Shown here in pieces: positions 1-6,211 of a stretch of 8,436 bases of DNA. Positions within the stretch are counted from its first letter, which is position 1. Each line of letters opens with the position of its first letter. The translations under genes and the position numbers were made by a program. Source of the DNA: Methanocorpusculum sp. (lineage in GTDB: Archaea; Halobacteriota; Methanomicrobia; Methanomicrobiales; Methanocorpusculaceae); NCBI GenBank assembly GCA_029986975.1, contig DALTWR010000028.1:1-8436 (forward strand), given 5' to 3'. A model generated the notes under the pieces. That model searched no databases and was not told the origin of the DNA. It was given only the letters and a program-made list of their open reading frames with translations.

Positions 1-62
1 TGAAAAGCAAACTAACTAACCATTTGTATTTCAGATAAAGCGGCTGAATAGTTACCTATTTT

Positions 63-1061
63 TTATCTTCTTCCAAGCACATTCGTGAGTTCCGCGGCGA
101 AAGCATTTATCTGCAGATATTCATTCTGCCCTTCACGAATGGCAACATCAGCGTTTGCGAAGACAAGCGCTGTCTCAGGCGTAAGATTTCCATGCAGCGT
201 CTTTCGCAGATGTGATAACACTTCGCTCGCAGTCATACCATAGCCTGCCATCATAGTCTCCATAGTTTCCTGTGCGGATTTAACATCTCCTGCGCCCGCA
301 GCTTCAAGTGCTGCTCCGGCGAGGGCAGCAGTTTCGTTTTTGGTAAACTCAGCAGGATCAGATACCCCATAACATGCGGCAAGTTCGAGATACATCTCCG
401 CACGCCGTAAGTCTCCGTTCGCACTTAAGGAAATCATATCAAGCATGTCCGAGGTGACTGCATCTTCTTTTCCCTCGGCTTTGAGAATCTCAGAAAGTTT
501 TGTTCTGATTACATCATACTCAATCGGAAGGAAGTACAGCGGCACGCAGCGGGAACGAATCGGGTCAATTATGGATGCGGCAGATGAGGTTACGAAAATA
601 AATCTGCAGGTTGCACTGTATCTTTCCATAATTCTCCTGAGTGCTGCCTGCGCATCTTTCGGGAGATCTCCTGCACCGTCGAAGATAACAATCCTGAATG
701 GTGCTGACAACGGTTTTAATGAGGCATGCCACTTTACAATGTACTTAAAGTTTGCAAGAACCGACTTTCCTTTATCATAGAGATGAGCAAACCGTTCACA
801 GCCTTCAAGATAAGCGTGTCCCTGCGTAAACATCACACTGACCGGAAGAATGGTGGTATTTTCTGCTGCAGCTTCAGCATAAAACATGCGGGAAAATATC
901 TCCAGTGCTGCGGATTTTCCTGTTCCGCTTTTTCCGATGACCATCAGGTGCGGCAGGTTTTCTGCCTCAGCGCATGCTTTCAGCACATTTGCTGCGGGCT
1001 GCTGCCCCAAGAGTTCATCAAATGATGCCGGGCGGTATTTTTCAATCCAAAGCGTGTTCAA
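63..1061 (-). CDS. Divergent replication factor C small-subunit paralogue (AAA+ clamp-loader-like, degenerate Walker B)
   Basis: This is a 332-residue AAA+ protein of the clamp-loader small-subunit family. The family loads the PCNA sliding clamp onto primed DNA. The N-terminus carries the LWIEKYRP signature (residues 4-11), followed by Walker A GKSGTGKS (43-50), DAQAALRR (136-143), the SRC arginine-finger motif (170-172) and a GDLRRA sensor-2 region (216-221). Two things are abnormal. Walker B, normally DEAD, reads DGAG (128-131), so the catalytic Glu is gone. The stretch between Walker A and B is longer than usual and lacks the family's NASDERG-type motif. The sensor-1 Asn also appears to be Ser (159/160). 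This suggests a non-hydrolysing or structural subunit that could still supply an arginine finger to a neighbour, as eukaryotic RFC5 does; that role is inferred. The start is TTG, because it gives the family N-terminus and lies 7 nt after a GGAG. It overlaps the upstream gene by 20 nt and is last in the operon. Confidence 0.85.
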   Translation of the reverse strand: MNTLWIEKYRPASFDELLGQQPAANVLKACAEAENLPHLMVIGKSGTGKSAALEIFSRMFYAEAAAENTTILPVSVMFTQGHAYLEGCERFAHLYDKGKSVLANFKYIVKWHASLKPLSAPFRIVIFDGAGDLPKDAQAALRRIMERYSATCRFIFVTSSAASIIDPIRSRCVPLYFLPIEYDVIRTKLSEILKAEGKEDAVTSDMLDMISLSANGDLRRAEMYLELAACYGVSDPAEFTKNETAALAGAALEAAGAGDVKSAQETMETMMAGYGMTASEVLSHLRKTLHGNLTPETALVFANADVAIREGQNEYLQINAFAAELTNVLGRR

Positions 1062-1779
1062 GGTACTTCTCCATATCAGACACAGCAGCTTTTAAAATAG
1101 CTTTGCTGTCGATTTCAGGCATAGAGACTTTTTCATTCAGAGACGTAAGTCTTCTGCACTCTGCAGCAATATTGGGAAGAGCACGCCGTACTTCATCGAT
1201 GATTGGAAGTGTTGCTCTTTTTGAAGTGCGGTCAATGGGGTTTAGGTCGATGGTAATTACCTTCTTTCCCATCTCAACAAGCGCCTCACAGCGGTCGCCG
1301 TCTTCGAGAGGCACAAGTACAACATCTGCAGAACCGATTCCATCAGGGTCGCATAATCCTCTGTCGTGCGGAAGAGGAACACAGCGTTCCGGTTTTCCTT
1401 TGTTTAAGATGCAGCCTGCTGCTTCAAGCACGGCTTCAACTTTTTTTACCCGCTCTTCTGTTCTGTGGAAGAGGTTTACCTCAACCTCTGCTCCGGATGC
1501 TTTCTGCAGGTCAGCAATTTCTGCAGCTGCCAATGCAGCGGTATTTCCGTTAATCGATAAAACCGGATGCTTTGCGGCAAGCAGTACTTTTGCCGCTGAC
1601 TTTTCTGCCTCAAGTGCCGAAGGAGATGTTTTTTCTCCTAACAGGTAGTCGAATGCTTCTCCTCTGCCGTGAGAGGTGAGACCTTCGTAAGAGACGATAC
1701 CTGCGTGAGCTGCTGCTACCAGATTTTCGCGGGTGATAAGCGATACATATCTCGGATGACTTTTTGGAATATCAGACAT
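1042..1779 (-). CDS. 4-phosphopantoate--beta-alanine ligase (archaeal phosphopantothenate synthetase)
   Basis: This 245-residue cytoplasmic enzyme joins 4-phosphopantoate to beta-alanine with ATP to give 4'-phosphopantothenate. It is the archaeal replacement for bacterial pantothenate synthetase and belongs to the former DUF137 family. Conserved blocks visible in order are IPKSHPRYVSLITRE (4-18), LSINGNTAAL (74-83), NLFHRTEERV (102-111), DGIGSADVVLVPLEDGDR (146-163) and ITIDLNPIDRTS (175-186). The length is typical. The start ATG lies 6 nt after a GGAGG and overlaps the end of the pantoate kinase gene by 8 nt. The product of that kinase is this enzyme's substrate, so the order follows the pathway. 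The family name is secure; the chemistry is taken from characterised archaeal members. Confidence 0.95.
   Translation of the reverse strand: MSDIPKSHPRYVSLITRENLVAAAHAGIVSYEGLTSHGRGEAFDYLLGEKTSPSALEAEKSAAKVLLAAKHPVLSINGNTAALAAAEIADLQKASGAEVEVNLFHRTEERVKKVEAVLEAAGCILNKGKPERCVPLPHDRGLCDPDGIGSADVVLVPLEDGDRCEALVEMGKKVITIDLNPIDRTSKRATLPIIDEVRRALPNIAAECRRLTSLNEKVSMPEIDSKAILKAAVSDMEKYLEHALD
1069..1072 (-). promoter_or_regulatory. Ribosome binding site supporting the TTG start of the RFC-like gene
   Basis: On the minus strand a GGAG lies 7 nt before the TTG at 1061-1059, inside the coding sequence of the preceding ligase gene. No ATG occurs nearby that would keep the conserved LWIEKYRP start. The site therefore supports the non-ATG start and coupled translation. 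Confidence 0.6.
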
Positions 1780-2602
1780 AGGAATCCTCCAGAATAACAG
1801 GACCTGTTTTACTTACAGAGAAGTGATAGACAGAACCGAACTGTCCTAAAATCTTTTGAGCGGACGCTTTGCAGGCAAACACACCTTCGCCAAGCATAGT
1901 CATGGATGCCTGAATGCCTGCAGCATCGCATGCATCAAGTACACAGCGGACGTTAGGTGTTATAAGACCGCTTTTTTCTGCGAAGGAACGCGATGCAGAA
2001 ATGAGTTCTGAAAGGGTTTTTGGAATCTGCTTCGGGTATGCTTCGTTTAGCTGCTGCATTATCTCAGGGGACCTGATGATCTCAGGGGTTGTCATAGGTC
2101 CTAAAGATACTGCAAAGACCGGTTCGTCAGTAAAAATCCTCTCAGTAACCCCGTCAACACCCGGCGCTGTTCTGATATCAATTCCGCCGGCAGCAGATGC
2201 GGCTGCATCTCCTAAACCTGTTCCATGCTCAACTTCAAAACAGTGGGCAAAAGATACAATCTCTTTATCAGACATCCCGAGGTCAAAGAGCCGGTTTGCA
2301 GCGGCTGCTGCGGCAAGGAGTCCTGCGCCGCTCATCCCAAAACCTGCTCCAATCGGCATTTCTGCATCAACGAATGCCTCTGCAGAAACTCCTAATGCAT
2401 CAAGCGCCTCGGAGAGAAACGCAGGATTTCCGCCGTTTACCGCAACACTGTTTTTCGCAGCCTTGCGAAGGGTTATCTTAACGCCCTTGCTCATTACAAT
2501 TCCGGCGCCTAAACTGCCGGTTGTATTAAGTGTGTCTCCGTCAACACGTCTGAAATAGCCGGATATGTGTCCGGGTGCGAATGCTACAACACAGCGTCCC
2601 AT
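1772..2602 (-). CDS. Pantoate kinase (GHMP kinase family)
   Basis: This 276-residue GHMP-superfamily kinase is the archaeal enzyme that phosphorylates pantoate to 4-phosphopantoate with ATP. The N-terminal APGHISGYF block (residues 9-17) is typical of archaeal pantoate kinases. The glycine-rich GHMP ATP loop is PIGAGFGMSGAG (83-94). EHGTGLGD (125-132) and a C-terminal GHMP motif with MTMLGEGVFA (234-243) follow. I chose the ATG at 2602-2600, which has GAGGAAG just upstream and starts directly at the conserved MGRCVVAFAPGH. The frame stays open for 25 more codons upstream to 2677, but that extension is Arg/His-rich, lies wholly inside coaBC and has no counterpart in the family. The gene overlaps coaBC by 19 nt and the ligase gene by 8 nt. 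Confidence 0.93.
   Translation of the reverse strand: MGRCVVAFAPGHISGYFRRVDGDTLNTTGSLGAGIVMSKGVKITLRKAAKNSVAVNGGNPAFLSEALDALGVSAEAFVDAEMPIGAGFGMSGAGLLAAAAAANRLFDLGMSDKEIVSFAHCFEVEHGTGLGDAAASAAGGIDIRTAPGVDGVTERIFTDEPVFAVSLGPMTTPEIIRSPEIMQQLNEAYPKQIPKTLSELISASRSFAEKSGLITPNVRCVLDACDAAGIQASMTMLGEGVFACKASAQKILGQFGSVYHFSVSKTGPVILEDSYV
1786..1790 (-). promoter_or_regulatory. Ribosome binding site of the phosphopantoate ligase gene
   Basis: A strong GGAGG on the minus strand lies 6 nt before the ATG at 1779-1777. It sits within the last codons of the pantoate kinase gene. It fixes the start and shows that translation can re-initiate here. Confidence 0.7.
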
Positions 2603-3723
2603 ATCTTCCTCGCGATTGTGTCTTTTGTGCCTTCTGCCGGAATGACATCTCCGTCTTTTTTCATGATGCGGTAGCATCCATCGGATGAACCCATGGTTTC
2701 AGGAGTATTTGCAGCAACGGCAATGATTCCGTCTTCTTTGAGCAGTTCTTTGGCTGCGGATTCCGCATCTTCGCCGATTTTAAAGCCGATGATTTTTATG
2801 CCTTTTCCGGTGAGCTGTGTTATAAGTTTCGGCGCCGGATTCAGCTGCAGAGTGACTGGTTTTCCGGATGGAATTTTTGTACCGGATTTTTCCGGTGTGA
2901 AGTCTGAGATTGCAGCAGCACTTACATAGTAGTCTGCGTTGTCTGCTTCGGACAAGACCGCATCAGCCATCTCTTTTGCGGACTCGACTGCGATATTTTT
3001 CACGCAGGGGATGGTGCCGTGAACACTCGTGTTTGATACGGCGGTCACTTCTGCGCCGCGTCTGAATGCTTCGAGTGCTAACTCGCGTCCCATCTTTCCG
3101 CTTGAACGGGTGGTAAGAATTCTCACGCTGTCAACAGTTTCGCGGCATGAACCGCTTGAGATGAGGACTTTTTTTCCGGCGAGCTGCTTTGGAGACAGGG
3201 CACGCTCTGCATAGAGACAGATGGTTTCTATATCGGCGATTTTTGCCCGTTCCTCTTCCATTTTCGGCGGGATGACGTCAATACCCCATGAGACAAGAGT
3301 CTCGAGATTCTTTTTTACGGCTGGGTGGCGATACATCGATTCATGCATCGCAGGAGCAACTACGACTGGCATAGGGCGTCCGAGGGCTGTCGTTGCAAAG
3401 GTGGTAACTGGTGTATCGTCAATTCCGGCAGCTATTTTTGAGATGGTATTTGCTGTTGCCGGAGCGATTAAGAGAAGGTCGGCTCTCCCTCCTTCTCCGC
3501 AGTATGCTACATGCTCAACCATGCCGGTGATTTTTGTGATGCATGGTGTTTCGCACGCGTAGGTGAGTGCTTCGGGATTAATGATTCCTGCTGCTGCTTC
3601 GCTCATGACAGGGATTACTGCAGCGCCTCTTCTGCGCAGTTCGCGCGCAAGCCGAACAGTATCGACTGCTGCGATACTTCCGGTCACTGCAAGGACAATT
3701 CGTTTGTTTTCGAGCGATTTCAT
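2584..3723 (-). CDS. coaBC: Bifunctional phosphopantothenoylcysteine decarboxylase / phosphopantothenate--cysteine ligase
   Basis: This 379-residue fusion carries out two consecutive CoA steps. CoaB joins cysteine to 4'-phosphopantothenate, and the FMN-dependent CoaC domain decarboxylates the product to 4'-phosphopantetheine. The CoaC half (about 1-180) shows TGSIAA (14-19), the likely catalytic His71 in EHVAY, the PATANT loop (88-93) and the substrate clamp PAMHESMY (124-131). The CoaB half (about 183-379) shows SSGSCRETVDSVR (189-201), RSSGKMG (206-212), AAAISDFTP (269-277), Lys283 and IIGFKIGED (311-319). The position of E. coli Asn210 is Thr205 here, which is unusual for a nucleotide-activating residue. 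The ATG at 3723 makes an ATGA overlap with the Taw2-like gene. An upstream ATG at 3747 would add eight residues unlike the family and was not chosen. Confidence 0.94.
   Translation of the reverse strand: MKSLENKRIVLAVTGSIAAVDTVRLARELRRRGAAVIPVMSEAAAGIINPEALTYACETPCITKITGMVEHVAYCGEGGRADLLLIAPATANTISKIAAGIDDTPVTTFATTALGRPMPVVVAPAMHESMYRHPAVKKNLETLVSWGIDVIPPKMEEERAKIADIETICLYAERALSPKQLAGKKVLISSGSCRETVDSVRILTTRSSGKMGRELALEAFRRGAEVTAVSNTSVHGTIPCVKNIAVESAKEMADAVLSEADNADYYVSAAAISDFTPEKSGTKIPSGKPVTLQLNPAPKLITQLTGKGIKIIGFKIGEDAESAAKELLKEDGIIAVAANTPETMGSSDGCYRIMKKDGDVIPAEGTKDTIARKIWDAVL
2605..2611 (-). promoter_or_regulatory. Ribosome binding site that decides the pantoate kinase start
   Basis: The minus strand reads GAGGAAG immediately before the ATG at 2602-2600, leaving a 5-nt spacer from the GAGG core. 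This favours the 276-residue form over the 301-residue reading that begins at 2677. Confidence 0.65.
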
Positions 3724-4589
3724 GACAGAGTCACATCCCAGACACAATGCAGTTTATGCGCTGCGTACTTCTTTACTTTATGTTTGTCAAGCACACATCT
3801 AAAACCTGCTGATGCGACAGCGTCACGGATTTTATCTTCTATATCGTAAACTGCATGAACATGAAGGATTGTTCCTGCTTTGCTGTGCGCAAGCGCGTGC
3901 GGTAAAAACTCTGCTGCATCGAAGTGCCCCATAAGAATTCTGTCATACGTTCCTTTGAGAAGATCTCTGCAGTCTCCGTTTTCAGGAGTCACAAATGCGC
4001 CAAGAGTATTTTTTTCGATATTGGTTTTAAGATAGGCAAATGATTCGGGATTAATCTCCATTGCATGAACCTGTGCTCCTGCTTTTGCGGCAGATAAGGT
4101 GAAGTACCCGATTCCGGCAAACATATCTGCGACCTGCTCATCCGGTTTGATGAGGGATTTAATTCTCTGTTTTTCCGCACGATTCCCTTGAGAAAACATG
4201 ACTTTTGCCGGATGCAGAGTGTATGTAATGCCTGCTTCTTTGAAGGTCACCTCATGCGGCGTTCCTTTCAGAACTTTAATCTCCGGAATCCGCATAACAC
4301 CGTTCTGTCCTGCGGAATAGAGAATGCAGGACGGATGCTCGAATGCGATGACTTTTTTCAGTTCCTCTTTTTCCGGCTCATGCCCATGGAAAATAATGGT
4401 GTCTCCTATCTTCTGGTAGCCTCTTCCGGTGTATGGAGTTCTTTCCGGCAGAATCCCATCGAATGCTTCTCCTTCCCGGACAGGGATATATGCGGTATTT
4501 CCTATTACATAGGGTTTGCGCGACAAATCTCTCCACGGAGCGTTTGATGCAAGAGGGAGGTCTGATTTCGGAACAGCTCGAACCTTCAT
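3720..4589 (-). CDS. taw2: Trm5/Taw2-family enzyme, probably tRNA(Phe) wyosine aminocarboxypropyltransferase Taw2
   Basis: This 289-residue SAM-dependent enzyme belongs to the Trm5/Tyw2 family acting on position 37 of tRNA(Phe). It shows the family block KVMFSQGNRAEKQRI (129-143), SAM motif I as ADMFAGIGYFTL (154-165), the acidic ribose-binding Glu178 in AMEINP, and the closing KVKKYAAH (271-278). After DRILM (216-220) the protein has GHF where Trm5 methyltransferases carry an NLP-type motif. That difference, with the short N-terminus, points to Taw2, which transfers the 3-amino-3-carboxypropyl group of SAM to 4-demethylwyosine, and not to the m1G37 methyltransferase. The assignment between Taw2 and Trm5 is an inference from the motif and length. 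Start and stop overlap the neighbours by 4 nt each (ATGA). Confidence 0.85.
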   Translation of the reverse strand: MKVRAVPKSDLPLASNAPWRDLSRKPYVIGNTAYIPVREGEAFDGILPERTPYTGRGYQKIGDTIIFHGHEPEKEELKKVIAFEHPSCILYSAGQNGVMRIPEIKVLKGTPHEVTFKEAGITYTLHPAKVMFSQGNRAEKQRIKSLIKPDEQVADMFAGIGYFTLSAAKAGAQVHAMEINPESFAYLKTNIEKNTLGAFVTPENGDCRDLLKGTYDRILMGHFDAAEFLPHALAHSKAGTILHVHAVYDIEDKIRDAVASAGFRCVLDKHKVKKYAAHKLHCVWDVTLS

Positions 4590-5686
4590 TCTGCAGGGGA
4601 TGGAGTCTCTTCTTCTGTCTGTTCTTCCTCCATGACTTCCTTTGCGACGGCTACAATCAGGTCATCTTTTCCCCTGAGGAAGAGAATCTTTTCTCCCGGA
4701 TAGATATTCATCCACTCACGGTCAGGAAGTTCGTGTACCGTACTGTCTTTCGGGTCTATGATTCCCAGAACTCCTGCATCTTTGTAGATGACATCAGCTG
4801 ATTCTGCATCACGGACATTTCCTAACAAGGGGTCTTCATCATCTTCTTTGAATGAACGGGTTAAACCGGTTGCAAGGTCTTGTACAAAGAGGGTTTCTTT
4901 TGTCTGGCGCAGAATTTTACACCAGGTCTTTCCTTTATAGACGACATCTCCTCTCGCAAACCGCGGAAGCCTGAGCGAGTAGGTCACACGGTAAAGCCGT
5001 GTACCGTTTTTCTCGCCGATGAGTTTAGGGTGCGTGGTAAAACTTCCGCCAAGAGCGCCGGTGATATCGCGGGCGATAAGGTTTCCAATCGCCTGAGTGC
5101 TGAACGTGATATCAATTCCTCCGTCGATTTCTTCAATGTCAGATACGAAGGAGAGTCTGTCTCCGGCATTCTGCATCTGGTCTTCTAACTGATAGGCGAT
5201 TTTTGCACTGCGTGTCTTTTCAAACTCGGTGGGTTTTCTCCCTGCCGCGCGTACCTGAATCACGCCTTCATAGTAACTTCCTGCGATACGGCTGCAGCGG
5301 TCACACTGTTCATGTATCCAGACGAATTTTATCTTTGAACTGTGCTCAACAGGGATGCCGTAAAGTTCTCCGATGATTAAGACTTCCGCAAGACTTCTGT
5401 TGCTGCTCGTATCTCTGATGTCTATTGAGGTCTGCACATTTTTTACATCAGGATGTATTTTCAGAGAGGAAGATACGATATTGTATGCGATTTCATGTCG
5501 TTCAACAGCTGAATCAGCCCACATGCCTGATGTTTTTATTGAACCGCATGTGGGGCACACGGTACATTCGAGCCGCTCAGGCACTGTTGCCCAGACGAGG
5601 TCTTTTGCTTTGCATTTTCCGCAGAGACCGCCGTCAGGTGTGGGTGCACCGCAGCGGGGGCAGAATCCGGAGGTGAGGTTTGTCAT
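4586..5686 (-). CDS. NMD3-like ribosome biogenesis protein
   Basis: This 366-residue protein resembles archaeal NMD3, a homologue of the eukaryotic 60S export adaptor. In archaea there is no nuclear export, so a role in late 50S assembly or quality control is the likely one. The N-terminal part carries four Cys-x2-Cys pairs expected to bind two zinc ions: Cys9/12, Cys22/25, Cys44/47 and Cys128/131. A downstream YYEGVIQVRA block (138-147) is typical of the family. The C-terminal half (about 235-350) looks like small beta-rich domains and ends in an acidic tail (352-366). It lacks the long Lys-rich shuttling region of the eukaryotic protein. It begins 2 nt after the DUF424 stop and overlaps the Taw2-like gene by 4 nt. 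No strong Shine-Dalgarno is visible, so reinitiation after the preceding stop is plausible. Confidence 0.88.
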   Translation of the reverse strand: MTNLTSGFCPRCGAPTPDGGLCGKCKAKDLVWATVPERLECTVCPTCGSIKTSGMWADSAVERHEIAYNIVSSSLKIHPDVKNVQTSIDIRDTSSNRSLAEVLIIGELYGIPVEHSSKIKFVWIHEQCDRCSRIAGSYYEGVIQVRAAGRKPTEFEKTRSAKIAYQLEDQMQNAGDRLSFVSDIEEIDGGIDITFSTQAIGNLIARDITGALGGSFTTHPKLIGEKNGTRLYRVTYSLRLPRFARGDVVYKGKTWCKILRQTKETLFVQDLATGLTRSFKEDDEDPLLGNVRDAESADVIYKDAGVLGIIDPKDSTVHELPDREWMNIYPGEKILFLRGKDDLIVAVAKEVMEEEQTEEETPSPAE

Positions 5687-5688
5687 GA

Positions 5689-5982
5689 TTATACTCTGTA
5701 TATTTGTGCGTGTGGTATTCCTTCGATATCGATACAGTCTGATTCATCGATGAGTCCTGCTTTTATTGCTATGGCACAGACTTTTTTTCCGATGATATTT
5801 GCGTTGAGGGCAGAGTTCAGTGCTTCTTCAACATCTTTTTCAGAGGTGAGTTCGCTTCCGTAAAATGATTCATCGATATCGATATCGCAGAATTCACCTT
5901 TGAGAGTTTTTCCGAGAAGGTCTGCGTCGCATGCTGCGGTGACAGTTCCTTCTCCGTGTATTTCATGAATTTTAAGATACAT
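5689..5982 (-). CDS. DUF424 family protein (conserved archaeal, function unknown)
   Basis: This 97-residue protein matches the archaeal DUF424 pattern as I know it. Visible blocks are an MYLKIHE start, ACDADLLGKTL (17-27), SFYGSEL (39-45), NANIIGKKV (60-68) and a closing GIPHAQIYRV (88-97). No catalytic motif, signal peptide or membrane segment is visible. The central DIDIDESF is acidic. It is first in the operon and sits 2 nt from the NMD3-like gene, which hints at a translation or ribosome-related role, but this is context only. The ATG at 5982 has no Shine-Dalgarno. The candidate TATA box at 6016-6021 would give a leader of about 10 nt, so a short-leader or leaderless mRNA is possible. Confidence 0.88.
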   Translation of the reverse strand: MYLKIHEIHGEGTVTAACDADLLGKTLKGEFCDIDIDESFYGSELTSEKDVEEALNSALNANIIGKKVCAIAIKAGLIDESDCIDIEGIPHAQIYRV

Positions 5983-6015
5983 ATTTTTCTGCTACTATTG
6001 TTCGCTGTTTTGGGG

Positions 6016-6021
6016 TATAAC
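6016..6021 (-). promoter_or_regulatory. Candidate TATA box of the seven-gene operon
   Basis: The minus strand reads GTTATA about 33-38 nt before the DUF424 start, with an AAC-containing stretch just upstream that could serve as the BRE. Initiation about 26 nt downstream would fall near 5992 and leave a leader of about 10 nt. A second A/T-rich candidate, TAAATAAAT on the minus strand near 6052-6061, is further away and would give a leader of roughly 45-50 nt. I prefer the closer one, with limited confidence. Confidence 0.4.
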
Positions 6022-6144
6022 TGTTCGTACATGGAGAGGATAGATGTATTGCTATTTATTTAGAACCAAACAGGTCAGCTGTGATACTATCAGTTGTTTG
6101 CATCCGACCTGCAAATTTTAGTCAGCAGTATTATTGAAACAGGA

Positions 6145-6168
6145 AAACTCTTTTTTGAGTTGAAACTC
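6145..6168 (+). repeat. Short inverted/direct repeat ahead of the MFS promoter (possible operator)
   Basis: AAACTC at 6145-6150 is repeated at 6163-6168, and GAGTT at 6157-6161 is the complement of both. This gives AACTC-T6-GAGTT and the compact GAGTT-GA-AACTC. The array ends 13 nt before the TATA box at 6182, where archaeal regulators often bind. It might be a site for a drug- or metabolite-sensing regulator, but no regulator gene lies in the window and 5-bp arms could arise by chance. Confidence 0.3.
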
Positions 6169-6181
6169 ACAGATGCTTAGA

Positions 6182-6189
6182 TTTATATT
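6182..6189 (+). promoter_or_regulatory. TATA box of the MFS transporter gene (leaderless geometry)
   Basis: TTTATATT is a near-ideal archaeal TATA box. Its centre lies 26-27 nt before the A of the ATG at 6212, which is where transcription would start. No Shine-Dalgarno precedes that ATG. Both facts indicate a leaderless transcript. They also rule against the upstream in-frame ATG at 6173, which lies ahead of the box. Confidence 0.7.
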
Positions 6190-6211
6190 AAGCATTAACT
6201 CAATTATAAGT

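Noticed and set aside
47..64. Small hairpin AATAG-TTAC-CTATT followed by T residues at the left edge
   Set aside because: The stem is only five A/T-rich pairs and the T run is on the plus strand, so it would not terminate the minus-strand operon. No plus-strand gene entering from the left can be shown. Nothing else is recognisable in 1-62.
974..1648. Long plus-strand open frames opposite the operon, such as 974-1648 and 1914-2558
   Set aside because: They are antisense to well-recognised conserved proteins, have Ser/Arg/Ala-rich compositions without family motifs, and are shadows of codon use in the real genes.
2603..2677. N-terminal 25-codon extension of the pantoate kinase reading frame
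   Set aside because: It lies inside coaBC, is Arg/His-rich and unlike the family. A good ribosome binding site precedes the internal ATG at 2602, where the conserved protein begins.
3724..3747. Upstream ATG adding eight residues to CoaBC
   Set aside because: The ATG at 3723 forms an ATGA overlap with the preceding stop and fits the usual start of the CoaC domain.
5874..5887. Palindromic GATATC-type repeat resembling a regulatory site
   Set aside because: It is within the DUF424 gene and is explained by alternating Asp and Ile codons (DIDIDE).
6031..6063. Ten-codon ATG-to-TAG frame in the divergent intergenic region
   Set aside because: It is too short, has no ribosome binding site and no recognisable peptide.
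6173..6211. Upstream in-frame ATG giving a 538-residue MFS protein
   Set aside because: It lies ahead of the strong TATA box whose expected start site coincides with the ATG at 6212, and it has no ribosome binding site.
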